From Caldilineaceae bacterium (lineage in GTDB: Bacteria; Chloroflexota; Anaerolineae; Caldilineales; Caldilineaceae): a stretch of DNA of 64,000 bases. Positions 17,664-25,671 of this stretch are shown in pieces (the stretch's first letter is position 1; each line of letters begins with the position of its first letter). Under the pieces are notes generated by a model. The model worked only from the letters and a program-made list of their open reading frames with translations, did not search any database and was not told where the DNA came from. The DNA is taken from positions 1 to 64,000 of the forward strand of contig JAJEDJ010000058.1 in NCBI GenBank assembly GCA_022821545.1, written 5' to 3'. A program made the translations under genes and the position numbers.

Positions 17664-19058
17664 ACGCGCCAGGCTTCGGTCATGTTGTGCCGGGGTAACG
17701 TCGCGCCCAGAGTACCATTCTTGTCCGGCCTTGAGTAACGGCGAAAATGCCTTTTCACAAGGAGCGAAAGCTCTGATGCAACGGCCCGGTGCGAGCGGCT
17801 GTCGAAGAGGTTGCGGCTCTCGCGCGGGTCTGTCTCAAGGTCGAAGAGTTCGTGGGGACCGTTGGGATGGCGGCAAACGAGCTTGTAGCGGCGGGTCCGC
17901 GCCATGCGCACAGTTCCATACTCGCCAAACTGGATGTCTCGCCAGGGGCCGCCCCGTTGCGACTCAAGCAGGAGCGGCCACATGCTTTTGCCCGGGTATT
18001 CGGCGCGGGAGGGCAGCTTCGCATTCCCGGCTTCCGCCAGGGTTTGAAACAGGTCGAGGTGATCAACCATTTCATCTCGCCGCGTTTCTGCGGGCAAAAC
18101 GCCAGGGCAGCTCAGAATCAGGGGCACCCGAATCGACTCCTCCAACATGTTCAGCGGCAGAGTCCCGTTTCCTTTGCCCCATATGCCGTGGTGCCCGCAG
18201 TTCAGCCCGTGATCCGAAGTGTATACGACGAGAGTGCCGTCCAGCTTGCCTGCCCTGTCAACAGCCTCCAGCAGCCGGCCGACGTTTTCGTCAACATGGC
18301 TGACGGCGGCATAGTACTGGATCCGCGCTTCGCGCTGGCGGCCCCGGTCAACGCTTAAGGACTCGAGCGCCTGGCCGCCAAACGGATAGGATTCGTTCAC
18401 GGGAATGTCGCCAAATGCGGCGTCGCGATACAGTTCGGCCAGCCTCTGGGGATGACCACTCCAGGGGCCATGAGGGGCGGTCAGTCCGACAATCAGGAAG
18501 AACGGGCGTTCATCATTCGCCGTCACAAAATTGACGGCCTCGCCGGCGATGATTTCGTCGGTACAGCCGCTAAACGACTCCATCCGGCCTTGATTGCAGA
18601 ATTCACGTTTTCCCTCGTGGAGAAGCGGGTAGGCGCTTCCCGCACTGAACCAGGAATCGAAACCGGGGGCGGGCGCGTCCTCATTGCCGACATGCCACTT
18701 GCCGGCGAGGCCCGTTCTGTAACCTGCCTCCTGAAAGAGTTGGGGCAAAGTCCGTTCGCCGGCCAGCCACGGCTGCCGGTCGAAACTTCATCGCGATGTA
18801 ATCGTGGACACCGTGCTGCGAAGGCGTCAGCCCTGTCAGCAGCGACGCCCGCGCCGGCGAACAGACCGGGGTCGGCGTAAAGGCGTTTTCCATCACGACG
18901 CCCGAAGCCGCCAGACGGTCCAGATTAGGCGTGGACAGTTCCTGATTGCCGTAAGCTCCGTTCGCCCACCGGCCATGGTCGTCGGTAACGAACAGGAGAA
19001 TGTTTGGTTGCCTGGAGGCAGGCGGGAATACGACGAGCGGTTTTCTAGGCGCCTTCAA
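17660..19058 (-). pseudogene. Type I sulfatase split by a single frameshift
   Basis: Read from 19058 leftward, the first frame gives a sulfatase N-terminus: NILLFVTDDHGRW (metal Asp pair) and CSPARASLLTG, the C-x-P-x-R site where Cys becomes formylglycine. The frame is lost near 18782, where one extra base after AAG TTT moves the homologous protein to the next frame. From there GKWHVG, APHGPWSGHP and SDHGLNCGHHGIWGKGN complete the domain to 17660. Joined, it would be about 465 residues, the normal size. No signal peptide is evident. The start overlaps the stop of the upstream phosphorylase gene. It is either a recent pseudogene or an assembly/sequencing indel. Confidence 0.85.
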
Positions 19059-19944
19059 CCGGGAACTGTCCTAGCCCGTAGAGGTATATGTCCGCATCTT
19101 CGGGGGGCGTCGCGCCGCTCTCAATGAGCTGCTGCATGGCATTGGCCATGACCGGACCCAAGTAGTGAGGGCAGCTGGAGTAGAAGTCGGCCATGGCATT
19201 GGCGTCGTCACCGACCCATTCGTCTCTGCCCTCGGCGTGATTTGAGATTATCCCCACGGAGGCAAGACGCACGCCCGCCTTGCGGAAGACCGGCAGTTCA
19301 TGCGCCAGCGTATGACCGACGACGTGCGCGCCCATATCGGCGTAGACCTGGATTTCCTTGGCGGTCTCAAAGCGCCCCCAAGCCGTGCAGACGTAGACGG
19401 CGTCCTTGTATACACCGGCAAACTTGGGCTCCTGCTTTGCGGCCTGGTAGAGGTGTTCACTCATGATTGGACAGAAGGGGTCCTTGAACCGCGCCGACCG
19501 CTTGCGCCCGCCGAAGAAGGGCTGGTCGTCTTCCGGCCGGAAAAACATCATGTAGTCGGTGTTGATGGTTATGCTCCAGGGCGGCAGCGGCTCGCCCGGC
19601 TTGTCCGGCCTCTGGATGCCGCCCACGGAAGCCTCCACCATCGCCCACTGAACACCGGCCTGTTCAAGGATCCATCCGACCTGCTTGGCCGCCAGCCAGG
19701 GCGTGCGCGGCCGGGAACCAGGCCCACCCCCGTGGTCCCACATTCCGTGCATGGCCGTTCGCAAAACCGGCTGCCCGGCGATGCGAAGCAGCTTGAAAGG
19801 CGCGGATCGACCATAGGGCGTGTCAAAACCTTCATAGAGTTCGATCAGTTCAACATTGGGCATCTCCAGATCCTCGGGGAAACGAGCGCCCCAGGTGCCG
19901 GAGCCGCCGATCAGAGCGTAGTTTGCAGAAGGAACTGTTGTCAT
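19045..19944 (-). CDS. MTAP/PNP-family nucleoside phosphorylase-like protein 1
   Basis: A 299-residue member of the purine nucleoside/methylthioadenosine phosphorylase family, which splits nucleosides with phosphate. Visible family features are ALIGGSGTWG at residues 11-20 (phosphate-loop region), MHGMWDHGGGPG near 66-77 in place of the usual RHG loop, GRFETAKEIQ near 190, GAHVVGHTLAHELPVFRKAG near 205-224, and SVGIISNHAEG with the base-binding Asn near 230. The R-H-G loop is altered, so substrate or phosphate use may differ. It lies directly upstream of the sulfatase (overlapping ends) and downstream of a homologous gene at 20034. Confidence 0.7.
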   Translation of the reverse strand: MTTVPSANYALIGGSGTWGARFPEDLEMPNVELIELYEGFDTPYGRSAPFKLLRIAGQPVLRTAMHGMWDHGGGPGSRPRTPWLAAKQVGWILEQAGVQWAMVEASVGGIQRPDKPGEPLPPWSITINTDYMMFFRPEDDQPFFGGRKRSARFKDPFCPIMSEHLYQAAKQEPKFAGVYKDAVYVCTAWGRFETAKEIQVYADMGAHVVGHTLAHELPVFRKAGVRLASVGIISNHAEGRDEWVGDDANAMADFYSSCPHYLGPVMANAMQQLIESGATPPEDADIYLYGLGQFPVEGA

Positions 19945-19981
19945 TGGTCCTTTCCTGTTTCACGTTGCTGGTTCACAAACG

Positions 19982-20000
19982 GGCGCGCGATGAGCGCGCC
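19982..20000. promoter_or_regulatory. GC-rich hairpin between the two phosphorylase-like genes
   Basis: GGCGCGC at 19982-19988 and GCGCGCC at 19994-20000 are perfect arms around a 5-nt loop in the 89-bp gap between two minus-strand genes. No T-tract follows on either strand, so mRNA processing or stabilisation is more likely than termination. Confidence 0.3.
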
Positions 20001-20033
20001 GGACTCATGGGCAGCGCTACTCTTTATGCGCAA

Positions 20034-21020
20034 TCATTCTGGCTGAGTCAGTGACTGGCTGAAGACGGGAGGCGCTTCGGTAAGGCTCGACGTGCATACA
20101 CAGTCGCTGCCGTCCGGAATCTGTAGCGTCGACAGCAACTCCAGTTCCAGCGTCAGGGCGATTTCCGGGAAAACCCTGGTGTAAAGGTGGTGAATCGTGC
20201 CGCGGATATTGTGTTCCGGCTCCAGGCCCTGGGCGTAGTTGCTGACCATGTGATAGTAGAGCAGATGGATGCCGAGGTAGCGGGCCAGCAGCGGATTCAT
20301 ACAGTCGCCGTGCAGCGTCGCCACCGGCGGCCGCCCGGGCTGCAGGTCCGACGCGTTTTTCGACACCGTCAGCCAGTGCAGAATGTCAAAATCGGTCTCA
20401 AAGGTGATCGATTCCGGCACAACCAGGGCCACGCGCGTGTCCGCCGGCGGGCGTACGCCCCGGATCTGGCCGCTTTCCACGTAAGGAGCCAGCTTCGATT
20501 CCATGATGCCTTGCAATTCCGGGCAAAACGGTAGGCCCAGGAGAAAGTGCGACTTCGACCACATGCTTTCAAACGGCGTGCCGGGCAAGCCGCGGTGGAC
20601 CGGGCGCGTGTAGAAACTCCAGGGCAGCACGACATCGCCCGGGCGAATCGCCTCTTCCCCCTGGCGCCAATCGGCAATCCCCGAAGTGCCTCCGACCAGC
20701 AACACCTTGACACCGGCCTGCCAAAGTACCCAAAAACATTTCTCGAAATTCAGGTGATATAGGGAGTCCTCCCCCACAACCTCCCCGTAGGAGGGGATCC
20801 AGAGCACATCGCGTCCCGACACGGTGACGAAGTGAACAACCAGCGGCGAGAGGCCGTAGGGCGTGTTCAAGCGTTCGCGTCTTGCCACCTGCCAGCCCTG
20901 CGTTTCCGCCCGCTCGATCACGCCGTCCACACCGTAGCCCCAAAGCGGACTACCGGTGAACGAGGCGAATTCGGCTTGCGGACCATCGTACTCCACCGAA
21001 GTATCGATTCTGACTTGCAT
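20034..21020 (-). CDS. MTAP/PNP-family nucleoside phosphorylase-like protein 2
   Basis: A 328-residue paralogue of the neighbouring phosphorylase. It shares the fold-specific segments VLLVGGTSGIADWR near residue 106-119, IRPGDVVLPWSF near 127-138, and YYHMVSNYAQGLEPEH near 262-277, the last aligning with the base-binding Asn loop of the other copy. The N-terminal phosphate loop is unusual (FTGSPLWGYGV). The active site is therefore more divergent than in copy 1. It follows the TauABC-type importer genes in the same orientation, which suggests that the importer carries a nucleoside-like or thionucleoside-like compound; that link is inference. Confidence 0.65.
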   Translation of the reverse strand: MQVRIDTSVEYDGPQAEFASFTGSPLWGYGVDGVIERAETQGWQVARRERLNTPYGLSPLVVHFVTVSGRDVLWIPSYGEVVGEDSLYHLNFEKCFWVLWQAGVKVLLVGGTSGIADWRQGEEAIRPGDVVLPWSFYTRPVHRGLPGTPFESMWSKSHFLLGLPFCPELQGIMESKLAPYVESGQIRGVRPPADTRVALVVPESITFETDFDILHWLTVSKNASDLQPGRPPVATLHGDCMNPLLARYLGIHLLYYHMVSNYAQGLEPEHNIRGTIHHLYTRVFPEIALTLELELLSTLQIPDGSDCVCTSSLTEAPPVFSQSLTQPE

Positions 21021-21063
21021 ATGCGCGTTGAAGATCAGGTCAGGCGGCCCAAGCGTGTTTTCG

Positions 21064-21873
21064 TCAAGTAAGGTCCTGGACCTGCCAGCGGAAGAGATAC
21101 TTTTCTATCGCCTTGACCAGAAGATAGGCGCCGACCGCGAGCGCGCTGGCTACTATGGTTACGGCCCACACCCTGTCGGCCCGGTACTGCGACATCGACT
21201 GGACAATCAGATATCCGAGTCCTTTGCGGGCAAAGAGCCATTCGGCTACGACGGCGCCAATGATGCTGCCGGTGAAAGCGATTTCATGCGCGGCGATATA
21301 GTAGGGCAGCGCACTGGGCCAGCGTACCTTCGTAAAGACCTCCCACTGGCTGGAGTCCAAGGTCTGCATCCTGTCCAGGAGCACCGGGTCGGCCGATTTC
21401 AGCCCTTTTGTGACGTTCGCCAGAATTGGGAAGAAGGTGATCAGAACAACGATTATGATCTTGGGCAGGGGCGTGTCACCCAGAATGATGATCAAGATAC
21501 TGGCAATGGTGACAAAGGGCACGTTCTTAATGATTACAGTCCAGGGAAGGGCGAGGGACTCCATCCATGGCAGGTAGAGAAAGGAGATAGACAGGGCAAT
21601 CGCGATCGCATTGGCTACTGCGTAACCGGTCAACGCCTCTACGATCGTAGTCCAGGTGTGAGAAGCGAGCAGCTCCCGTTCGGTCCAAAGCACGTCCGCC
21701 ACCATATCCGGCGGCGGAAGCAGGAAGTCGGGAAAGCCGGTGATCAGTTTCGCCAGAACCCACAGGATGGGAACGGAGACAATCATTATGAGATAGGCAA
21801 GACGATCGCTCATGCGTTTTGTCCGGTCGTTAGCGAGGTCAACGAAGACGACAGCCTTGCCGGGCAGTGCCAC
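21064..21873 (-). CDS. ABC transporter permease (TauC/SsuC-like)
   Basis: A 269-residue inner-membrane permease with about six helices. The EAA-type loop is seen near residue 190 (MQTLDSSQWEVFTKVRWPSALPY type segment, the GQ-R-P pattern of the nitrate/sulfonate/taurine family). It sits 54 bp after the ATPase gene at 21928 and completes a one-permease, one-ATPase, one-binding-protein importer. Family members carry alkanesulfonates, taurine, nitrate or pyrimidine precursors. Substrate here is unknown. Confidence 0.88.
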   Translation of the reverse strand: MALPGKAVVFVDLANDRTKRMSDRLAYLIMIVSVPILWVLAKLITGFPDFLLPPPDMVADVLWTERELLASHTWTTIVEALTGYAVANAIAIALSISFLYLPWMESLALPWTVIIKNVPFVTIASILIIILGDTPLPKIIIVVLITFFPILANVTKGLKSADPVLLDRMQTLDSSQWEVFTKVRWPSALPYYIAAHEIAFTGSIIGAVVAEWLFARKGLGYLIVQSMSQYRADRVWAVTIVASALAVGAYLLVKAIEKYLFRWQVQDLT

Positions 21874-21907
21874 AACTCAGGGCGCGGATCAAGCGTTCCC
21901 GACAGTG

Positions 21908-21941
21908 TCCTCAGTTGCTCAACTTCCTCAGTTGCTCAACT
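21908..21941. repeat. Two-copy 17-bp tandem repeat between ATPase and permease genes
   Basis: The 17-bp unit TCCTCAGTTGCTCAACT occurs twice in a row starting at 21908 and 21925. The second copy overlaps the end of the ATPase gene (stop at 21928-21930 on the minus strand), so the duplication extended into the gene terminus. Similar 17-bp-period duplications are seen at 45888, 48694 and 51452. Confidence 0.8.
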
Positions 21942-22761
21942 CTACGGCCCGGTAGAGGGAAGTGCGCACACGCGCTACCTCGCGCAGGAAGTCTTCATCG
22001 GTGCGCGAAGCCCTTGAGCGGGGCCGCGGCAGCCCGACCTCGATGATCTCGGCGATGCGCCCGGGCCGGGCGGACAGCACAACCACTCTGTCGGAAAGAA
22101 TGGTGGCCTCCTCGACACTGTGGGTAACAAAGATCACCGTCTTGGTGGACCGGCTGAGGACAGCGCCCAGCCATTCGCCCATGGCTTCGCGCGTCAATTC
22201 GTCGAGCGCGCCGAACGGTTCATCCAGCAGGAGAATAGCCGGATCGTGAACAAGCGCGGCGGCGATATTGACCCGCTGCTTCATTCCCCCCGATAGCTGG
22301 TGCGGATAGTGATGGTGAAACTCGCCCAGGCCAAAGTCGGTCAGCAGTTCATCCGGTGACAGTGCGCCGTCCCGGCCCGTAATCTCCAACGTCATGCTGA
22401 CATTTCTCAGAGCGGTACGGGACGCGAGCAAGGCGGGGCGTTGAAAGGCAACGCCGACCTGGTGCTGGCGGCAGGCATTCTTGGGCGTGTCGCCATTGAC
22501 CCGCACCTCGCCACCGCTTGGTTCCTCCAGTCCGGCCGCGATGCGCAGCATCGTCGTCTTGCCGCAGCCGGACGGGCCAATCAGGGTGATGAACTCACCG
22601 TCCTTAACGGTAAGACTGACCTCCCGCAAAGCCTCGATGCCGCCAAAGCTTTTGTTGACTTGCGAAAACTCGATAGTCAATTGGGAATCTTTCGGGTGGC
22701 TTGCGCTACGCCGGATGCCTGAAGAGGGCACACGGCGCAGCGGCAGTTCCGCCCTCCTCAC
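21928..22761 (-). CDS. ABC transporter ATPase (TauB/SsuB-like)
   Basis: ATPase of the importer. Walker A is GPSGCGKT, the signature LSGGMKQRV, Walker B ILLLDEPFGALD, and the switch VTHSVEEA; these match the nitrate/sulfonate/taurine family. The GTG at 22761 begins 1 bp after the binding-protein stop, but the recognisable domain begins near residue 28, where a TTG at 22680 would also be possible. I keep the longer form without strong evidence. It presumably dimerises under the TauC-like permease. Confidence 0.85.
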   Translation of the reverse strand: MRRAELPLRRVPSSGIRRSASHPKDSQLTIEFSQVNKSFGGIEALREVSLTVKDGEFITLIGPSGCGKTTMLRIAAGLEEPSGGEVRVNGDTPKNACRQHQVGVAFQRPALLASRTALRNVSMTLEITGRDGALSPDELLTDFGLGEFHHHYPHQLSGGMKQRVNIAAALVHDPAILLLDEPFGALDELTREAMGEWLGAVLSRSTKTVIFVTHSVEEATILSDRVVVLSARPGRIAEIIEVGLPRPRSRASRTDEDFLREVARVRTSLYRAVELSN

Positions 22762-22764
22762 TGA

Positions 22765-23934
22765 TTATTGGCAGGCCTCCAGCTGAAGCTGGTCGTACTG
22801 GACCATTGAGGCCACCTGCATATTCCAGCGTTCAGCCGACATGTGGGACACAGGCAGATCGTCGCTGCCGACAACGAGGGCTTCCTGCAGTTCGAAGCGG
22901 CGCAGGGCCTGTTCCTTGGTGAGCTGAGCGTCAACGCCGTAGACTACTGCGATCTCGGCTGATTCATCGGGGTTTTCGAGCAGATAGTTGAGTCCCTGCG
23001 TCTGGGCGGCCAGGAAGCGGCGCACCAGGTCGGGATTCTCCTCGAAGGTCTCCCGCCGCACGACGGTCACGTCGCCGTATCCGTCCCAGCCCCAATCGCT
23101 GAAGCGGAAAGCCACCCAGTTCATGAAACCCTTCTCCTCCAGGAGCCGGGGCTGGTTCACGATCCAGGCGCCGATGTAGTCCATTGCCCCCATCAGAACG
23201 GGATCCGGAGTGAATCCGGCCTCCATCAGCTCAACCTCATCTTCGGGAATGCCATACTTGTTGGCCATAAAGGAGAAGAGGTAGTCGTCATTGCCCTGGA
23301 TTCCGACCCTTGCGCCGATGAAGTCCTGCGGCGTCAACACCTTGTCGGAGCGCTGGTCCTGGGGCGTGTCGGGGTCCAGGCCGAGCCAGATATAAGGACT
23401 GTGCTTGAGGAAGGTACCGACGGCAACAACGTCCGCCGGCGTGGGGCTGGAAACGATCGAGGGCACGCGGCTGCCTCCTGCGACCACGGCGATATCCACG
23501 GCGCCGCCTGCGAGCGTCTGCAGATGGTCCACGCCGGGCCCGCCTGCCACCAGCTCAACCTCCAGGCAGACATCCGCAAAGTAGCCCAATTCGATGGCGT
23601 TGTACCAGGGGGCCTCTTCATCGTTCAGGACCCATGGCATACCGACCTTGATGGTGTCGACGCCGGCGCACTCCATCGGCTCCCACGCGGCAGAGGCGGC
23701 AGGCAGCAGTTCGTTGGTGAAGTAGCTTTCAGCCGGGAAGTTCTCTTCGACGCAGGCCAGAATGCGTTCGAACTCCGCCTCACTGTCGTTCTCGGACATC
23801 TCGCCGGCTTCTTCTGCGGCCATCGGGGCAGCCTCGGCCGGTTCCTCCTGGGCGGCGGGGGCCGGCGCTACACAAGCGCTCAGTGCGAGCGCCAGGGCGG
23901 CGAAAACAAGCAAAGAAACAGTTATGCGGTTCAT
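22765..23934 (-). CDS. NMT1/TauA-type solute-binding lipoprotein
   Basis: Binding component of the TauABC-type importer, 389 residues from ATG 23934. The signal peptide MNRITVSLLVFAALALALSA ends in a lipobox with Cys21, followed by an Ala/Glu-rich linker. The mature domain starts with IKVGMPWVLNDEEAPWY, the NMT1/TauA ligand-cleft pattern, and continues with GGAVDIAVVAGGS. The frame is open further upstream, but AAAGGAG lies just before 23934, and the upstream part is made of short repeats. It precedes the ATPase by 3 bp. The ligand could be a sulfonate, a pyrimidine or another small organic compound. Confidence 0.9.
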   Translation of the reverse strand: MNRITVSLLVFAALALALSACVAPAPAAQEEPAEAAPMAAEEAGEMSENDSEAEFERILACVEENFPAESYFTNELLPAASAAWEPMECAGVDTIKVGMPWVLNDEEAPWYNAIELGYFADVCLEVELVAGGPGVDHLQTLAGGAVDIAVVAGGSRVPSIVSSPTPADVVAVGTFLKHSPYIWLGLDPDTPQDQRSDKVLTPQDFIGARVGIQGNDDYLFSFMANKYGIPEDEVELMEAGFTPDPVLMGAMDYIGAWIVNQPRLLEEKGFMNWVAFRFSDWGWDGYGDVTVVRRETFEENPDLVRRFLAAQTQGLNYLLENPDESAEIAVVYGVDAQLTKEQALRRFELQEALVVGSDDLPVSHMSAERWNMQVASMVQYDQLQLEACQ

Positions 23935-23988
23935 TGATGCCGTCTCCTTTGAATGGTCCAACCCGGATGATTTATGGGACGTGCGGCT

Positions 23989-24036
23989 CACAGGGGCTCG
24001 GATCACAGGGGCTCGGATCGCAGCGGCTCGGCTCAC
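23989..24036. repeat. Tandem repeat of a 15-bp unit upstream of the binding-protein gene
   Basis: The unit TCACAGGGGCTCGGA is repeated at a 15-bp period: two good copies, a third with changes (TCGCAGCGGCTCGGC), and the start of a fourth. It overlaps the end of the PhyH gene by a few bases and fills most of the gap to the binding-protein gene. It looks like replication-slippage DNA rather than an operator, though its place upstream of a start codon leaves regulation possible. Confidence 0.7.
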
Positions 24037-24764
24037 AGGGGATAGTCTTCGCGACGGAAGTAGGCCTTGTCAAGTGTGGTGTTGCTTGACGTAACGTCGG
24101 CGGTGACCCAGTGCGTGGCATAGCCGCGCCGCCAGCTGTCCGACTCGTTGCGATGGGATGTATGCAGGGCCTGGCTGTGATGAAAGACGACGCCGCCTTT
24201 CCTTACAAGGGCCAGCGACTCCTTTTGCAGATCGATCAGGTCCGGAGGGGGAACCAGGTTGTAGGGCTCACCGGGCACCGGTTCGTGTGGCAGGATCGGG
24301 CCCTTGTGGGAGCCGTCGATGTAACGGAGGCAACCGTTTTCCTTGCCAACGTCGTCGAGCGCAATCCAAGCGGTGATCACATGGTCGCCGGGGTCGCACT
24401 GGAAATAGAAGTTGTCCTGGTGGTAGGGTTTGGCCGAGCCAAAATGGGGCGGCTTCATGAAGATCTGATCGCCAGACAACAGGGGTGTCGCTCCCAGCAG
24501 TTCTGCCAGCAGATCGGTCAGGCGCCGGTCCAAAACGAACGTCTGAAAGGCCTCCTTCTTCAGAAACGGCCTATCGATCTTGCGCGGCGCGATCTCTCCG
24601 TCGTCCGACTTATCCACGACGTAGCCGTCGCCGTCACTCTTAAGCTCCTGCTGGCTCAGTTCGAGAGCGATCCCGGCGATCCGGTCGGCCTCCGCGCGGC
24701 TGAACAGTTCCTCTTCGACCGCCCAGCCCTTTTCCCAATAATGACGGAATGTTTCTGAACGCAT
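24033..24764 (-). CDS. Phytanoyl-CoA dioxygenase (PhyH) family protein 1
   Basis: A 243-residue Fe(II)/2-oxoglutarate oxygenase of the PhyH family. The facial triad is H-Q-D in KPYHQDNFYF and a distal His in HTSHRNES, with an Arg (WRRGY) to hold 2-oxoglutarate. The segment NGCLRYIDGSHKGPILPHE is the PhyH beta-strand typical of the family. ATG 24764 is preceded by AAAGGAGG, and the longer frame upstream is not protein-like. It is the first gene of the minus-strand group that also contains a TauABC-type importer and phosphorylases. These oxygenases hydroxylate unactivated carbons; the substrate here is unknown. Confidence 0.85.
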   Translation of the reverse strand: MRSETFRHYWEKGWAVEEELFSRAEADRIAGIALELSQQELKSDGDGYVVDKSDDGEIAPRKIDRPFLKKEAFQTFVLDRRLTDLLAELLGATPLLSGDQIFMKPPHFGSAKPYHQDNFYFQCDPGDHVITAWIALDDVGKENGCLRYIDGSHKGPILPHEPVPGEPYNLVPPPDLIDLQKESLALVRKGGVVFHHSQALHTSHRNESDSWRRGYATHWVTADVTSSNTTLDKAYFRREDYPL

Positions 24765-24933
24765 GCCGGCCTCCTTTGGAAAACGGTCGCAACTGACAGA
24801 TTGGATTGTGTACTCGTGCCGACAATTATGCCATAGGTGACCTGACTTTTCCTGATCGGGAACCGAACGGAACAGCAAGCCGCGAAGGGTCAACGACGCG
24901 GCGCGTTCGTCGATAAATTGGCGCCTACTGGCA

Positions 24934-25135
24934 CAGTTTGACACTTTTGTGACACGTGTCTTTTGAGGACTTCCCCGTTCCAATCAACGGTTCAACAGAG
25001 AGAGAGCATTCGGGGATTTTGGCAAGTTTTGACAGGATTTGACAGGATTTTTTAATTTTTTCGGGGCCACCCCGCCTTCCCATGCAGTGGTTCAGTCGTG
25101 AGAGCGCTGAAGGATTTTGACACACTTTGACACAT
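24934..25135. repeat. Imperfect direct-repeat block with TTTGACA motifs
   Basis: The motif GTTTGACAC/TTTTGACAGG/TTTTGACAC recurs at about 24936, 25026, 25037, 25115 and 25126, in pairs roughly 90 bp apart. Between the pairs, matching stretches such as GGTTCAACAGAGAGAGAGC and GGTTCAGTCGTGAGAGCG, each followed by an almost identical GGATTTTG, show a degenerated unit of about 90-100 bp in two to three copies. The block is noncoding. Confidence 0.6.
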
Positions 25136-25196
25136 TCCGGCACGTACTTTCATATTATGATATATTCCAGGAAAGGTGGGTTGAGGGAAGGATGAA

Positions 25197-25235
25197 GTCA
25201 CAGGATGCAATCACAGGATGAAGCCACAGGTTGCA
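25197..25235. repeat. Three-copy 13-bp tandem repeat
   Basis: TCACAGGATGCAA, TCACAGGATGAAG and CCACAGGTTGCAG follow one another at a 13-bp period just before the promoter candidate at 25258. It may be slippage DNA or an array of binding sites; nothing decides this. Confidence 0.5.
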
Positions 25236-25257
25236 GGCGCCCCGCAATTTCAGCTCG

Positions 25258-25286
25258 TTGACAAGGAAGAACCGTTAAAGTATCAT
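25258..25286 (+). promoter_or_regulatory. Putative strong promoter of the second importer operon
   Basis: TTGACA at 25258-25263 and TATCAT at 25281-25286 with a 17-bp spacer match the housekeeping consensus at 11 of 12 positions. It would give a leader of about 380 nt before ATG 25672, unusually long and containing an isolated perfect Shine-Dalgarno at 25533-25541. Confidence 0.55.
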
Positions 25287-25532
25287 GCGCATTGAGCGGC
25301 GACAGGACTCAAGTTCGCAGGCCGGCGTTGACTGCCATTCTTACGTCAAATGCGGAGCCACTTCGTTTGCCTGCCATGCTTTACCGGGTATATCGCCTCT
25401 CGCCAAAAGAAGCCCAATTCCCAACTTGCCGGCCACACTCAGAATCGAATCTTTCAGTTATTGGACTTCACTTTGAATACGCTGCCATGCGTGACGACAG
25501 GTACGGCGTTCGCAAGCCAGCGTTTGCTTATG

Positions 25533-25541
25533 AAAGGAGGT
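25533..25541 (+). promoter_or_regulatory. Isolated consensus Shine-Dalgarno in the leader
   Basis: AAAGGAGGTGA here complements the 16S rRNA tail almost fully, yet the nearest starts are a GTG inside it (25540, in frame with the binding-protein gene) and a TTG at 25544 opening a 40-codon frame that ends just before the real ATG 25672. It may serve a leader peptide or hold ribosomes as a regulatory stop; neither can be decided here. Confidence 0.35.
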
Positions 25542-25671
25542 GATTGGAAAGAAAAGACAGTACCGTTCTTGTTGCGGCGGCAACGCAATTACGCCGTCAC
25601 TTCATCAGATCCAGGCAGGATTTCACTGCGCGCCCCTGCCGGGCGCACCCATTAAGCAAGGAGTGAAAAGC

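Larger units (their letters stand above)
24765..25671. other. 907-bp divergent intergenic region with repeats, lower in GC
   Basis: This region separates the leftward PhyH/Tau group from the rightward importer operon. It is visibly richer in A/T than the genes around it and holds a block of TTTGACA-type direct repeats (24934-25135), short CACAGG repeats (25197-25235), and a good promoter at 25258-25286. Open frames here (for example 24925-25143 minus and 25285-25543 plus) have no protein-like character and I do not count them as genes. Confidence 0.6.

Noticed and set aside
24925..25143. 72-codon minus-strand frame in the repeat block
   Set aside because: It is made of the two degenerate repeat units themselves and has no start site; treated as repeat DNA.
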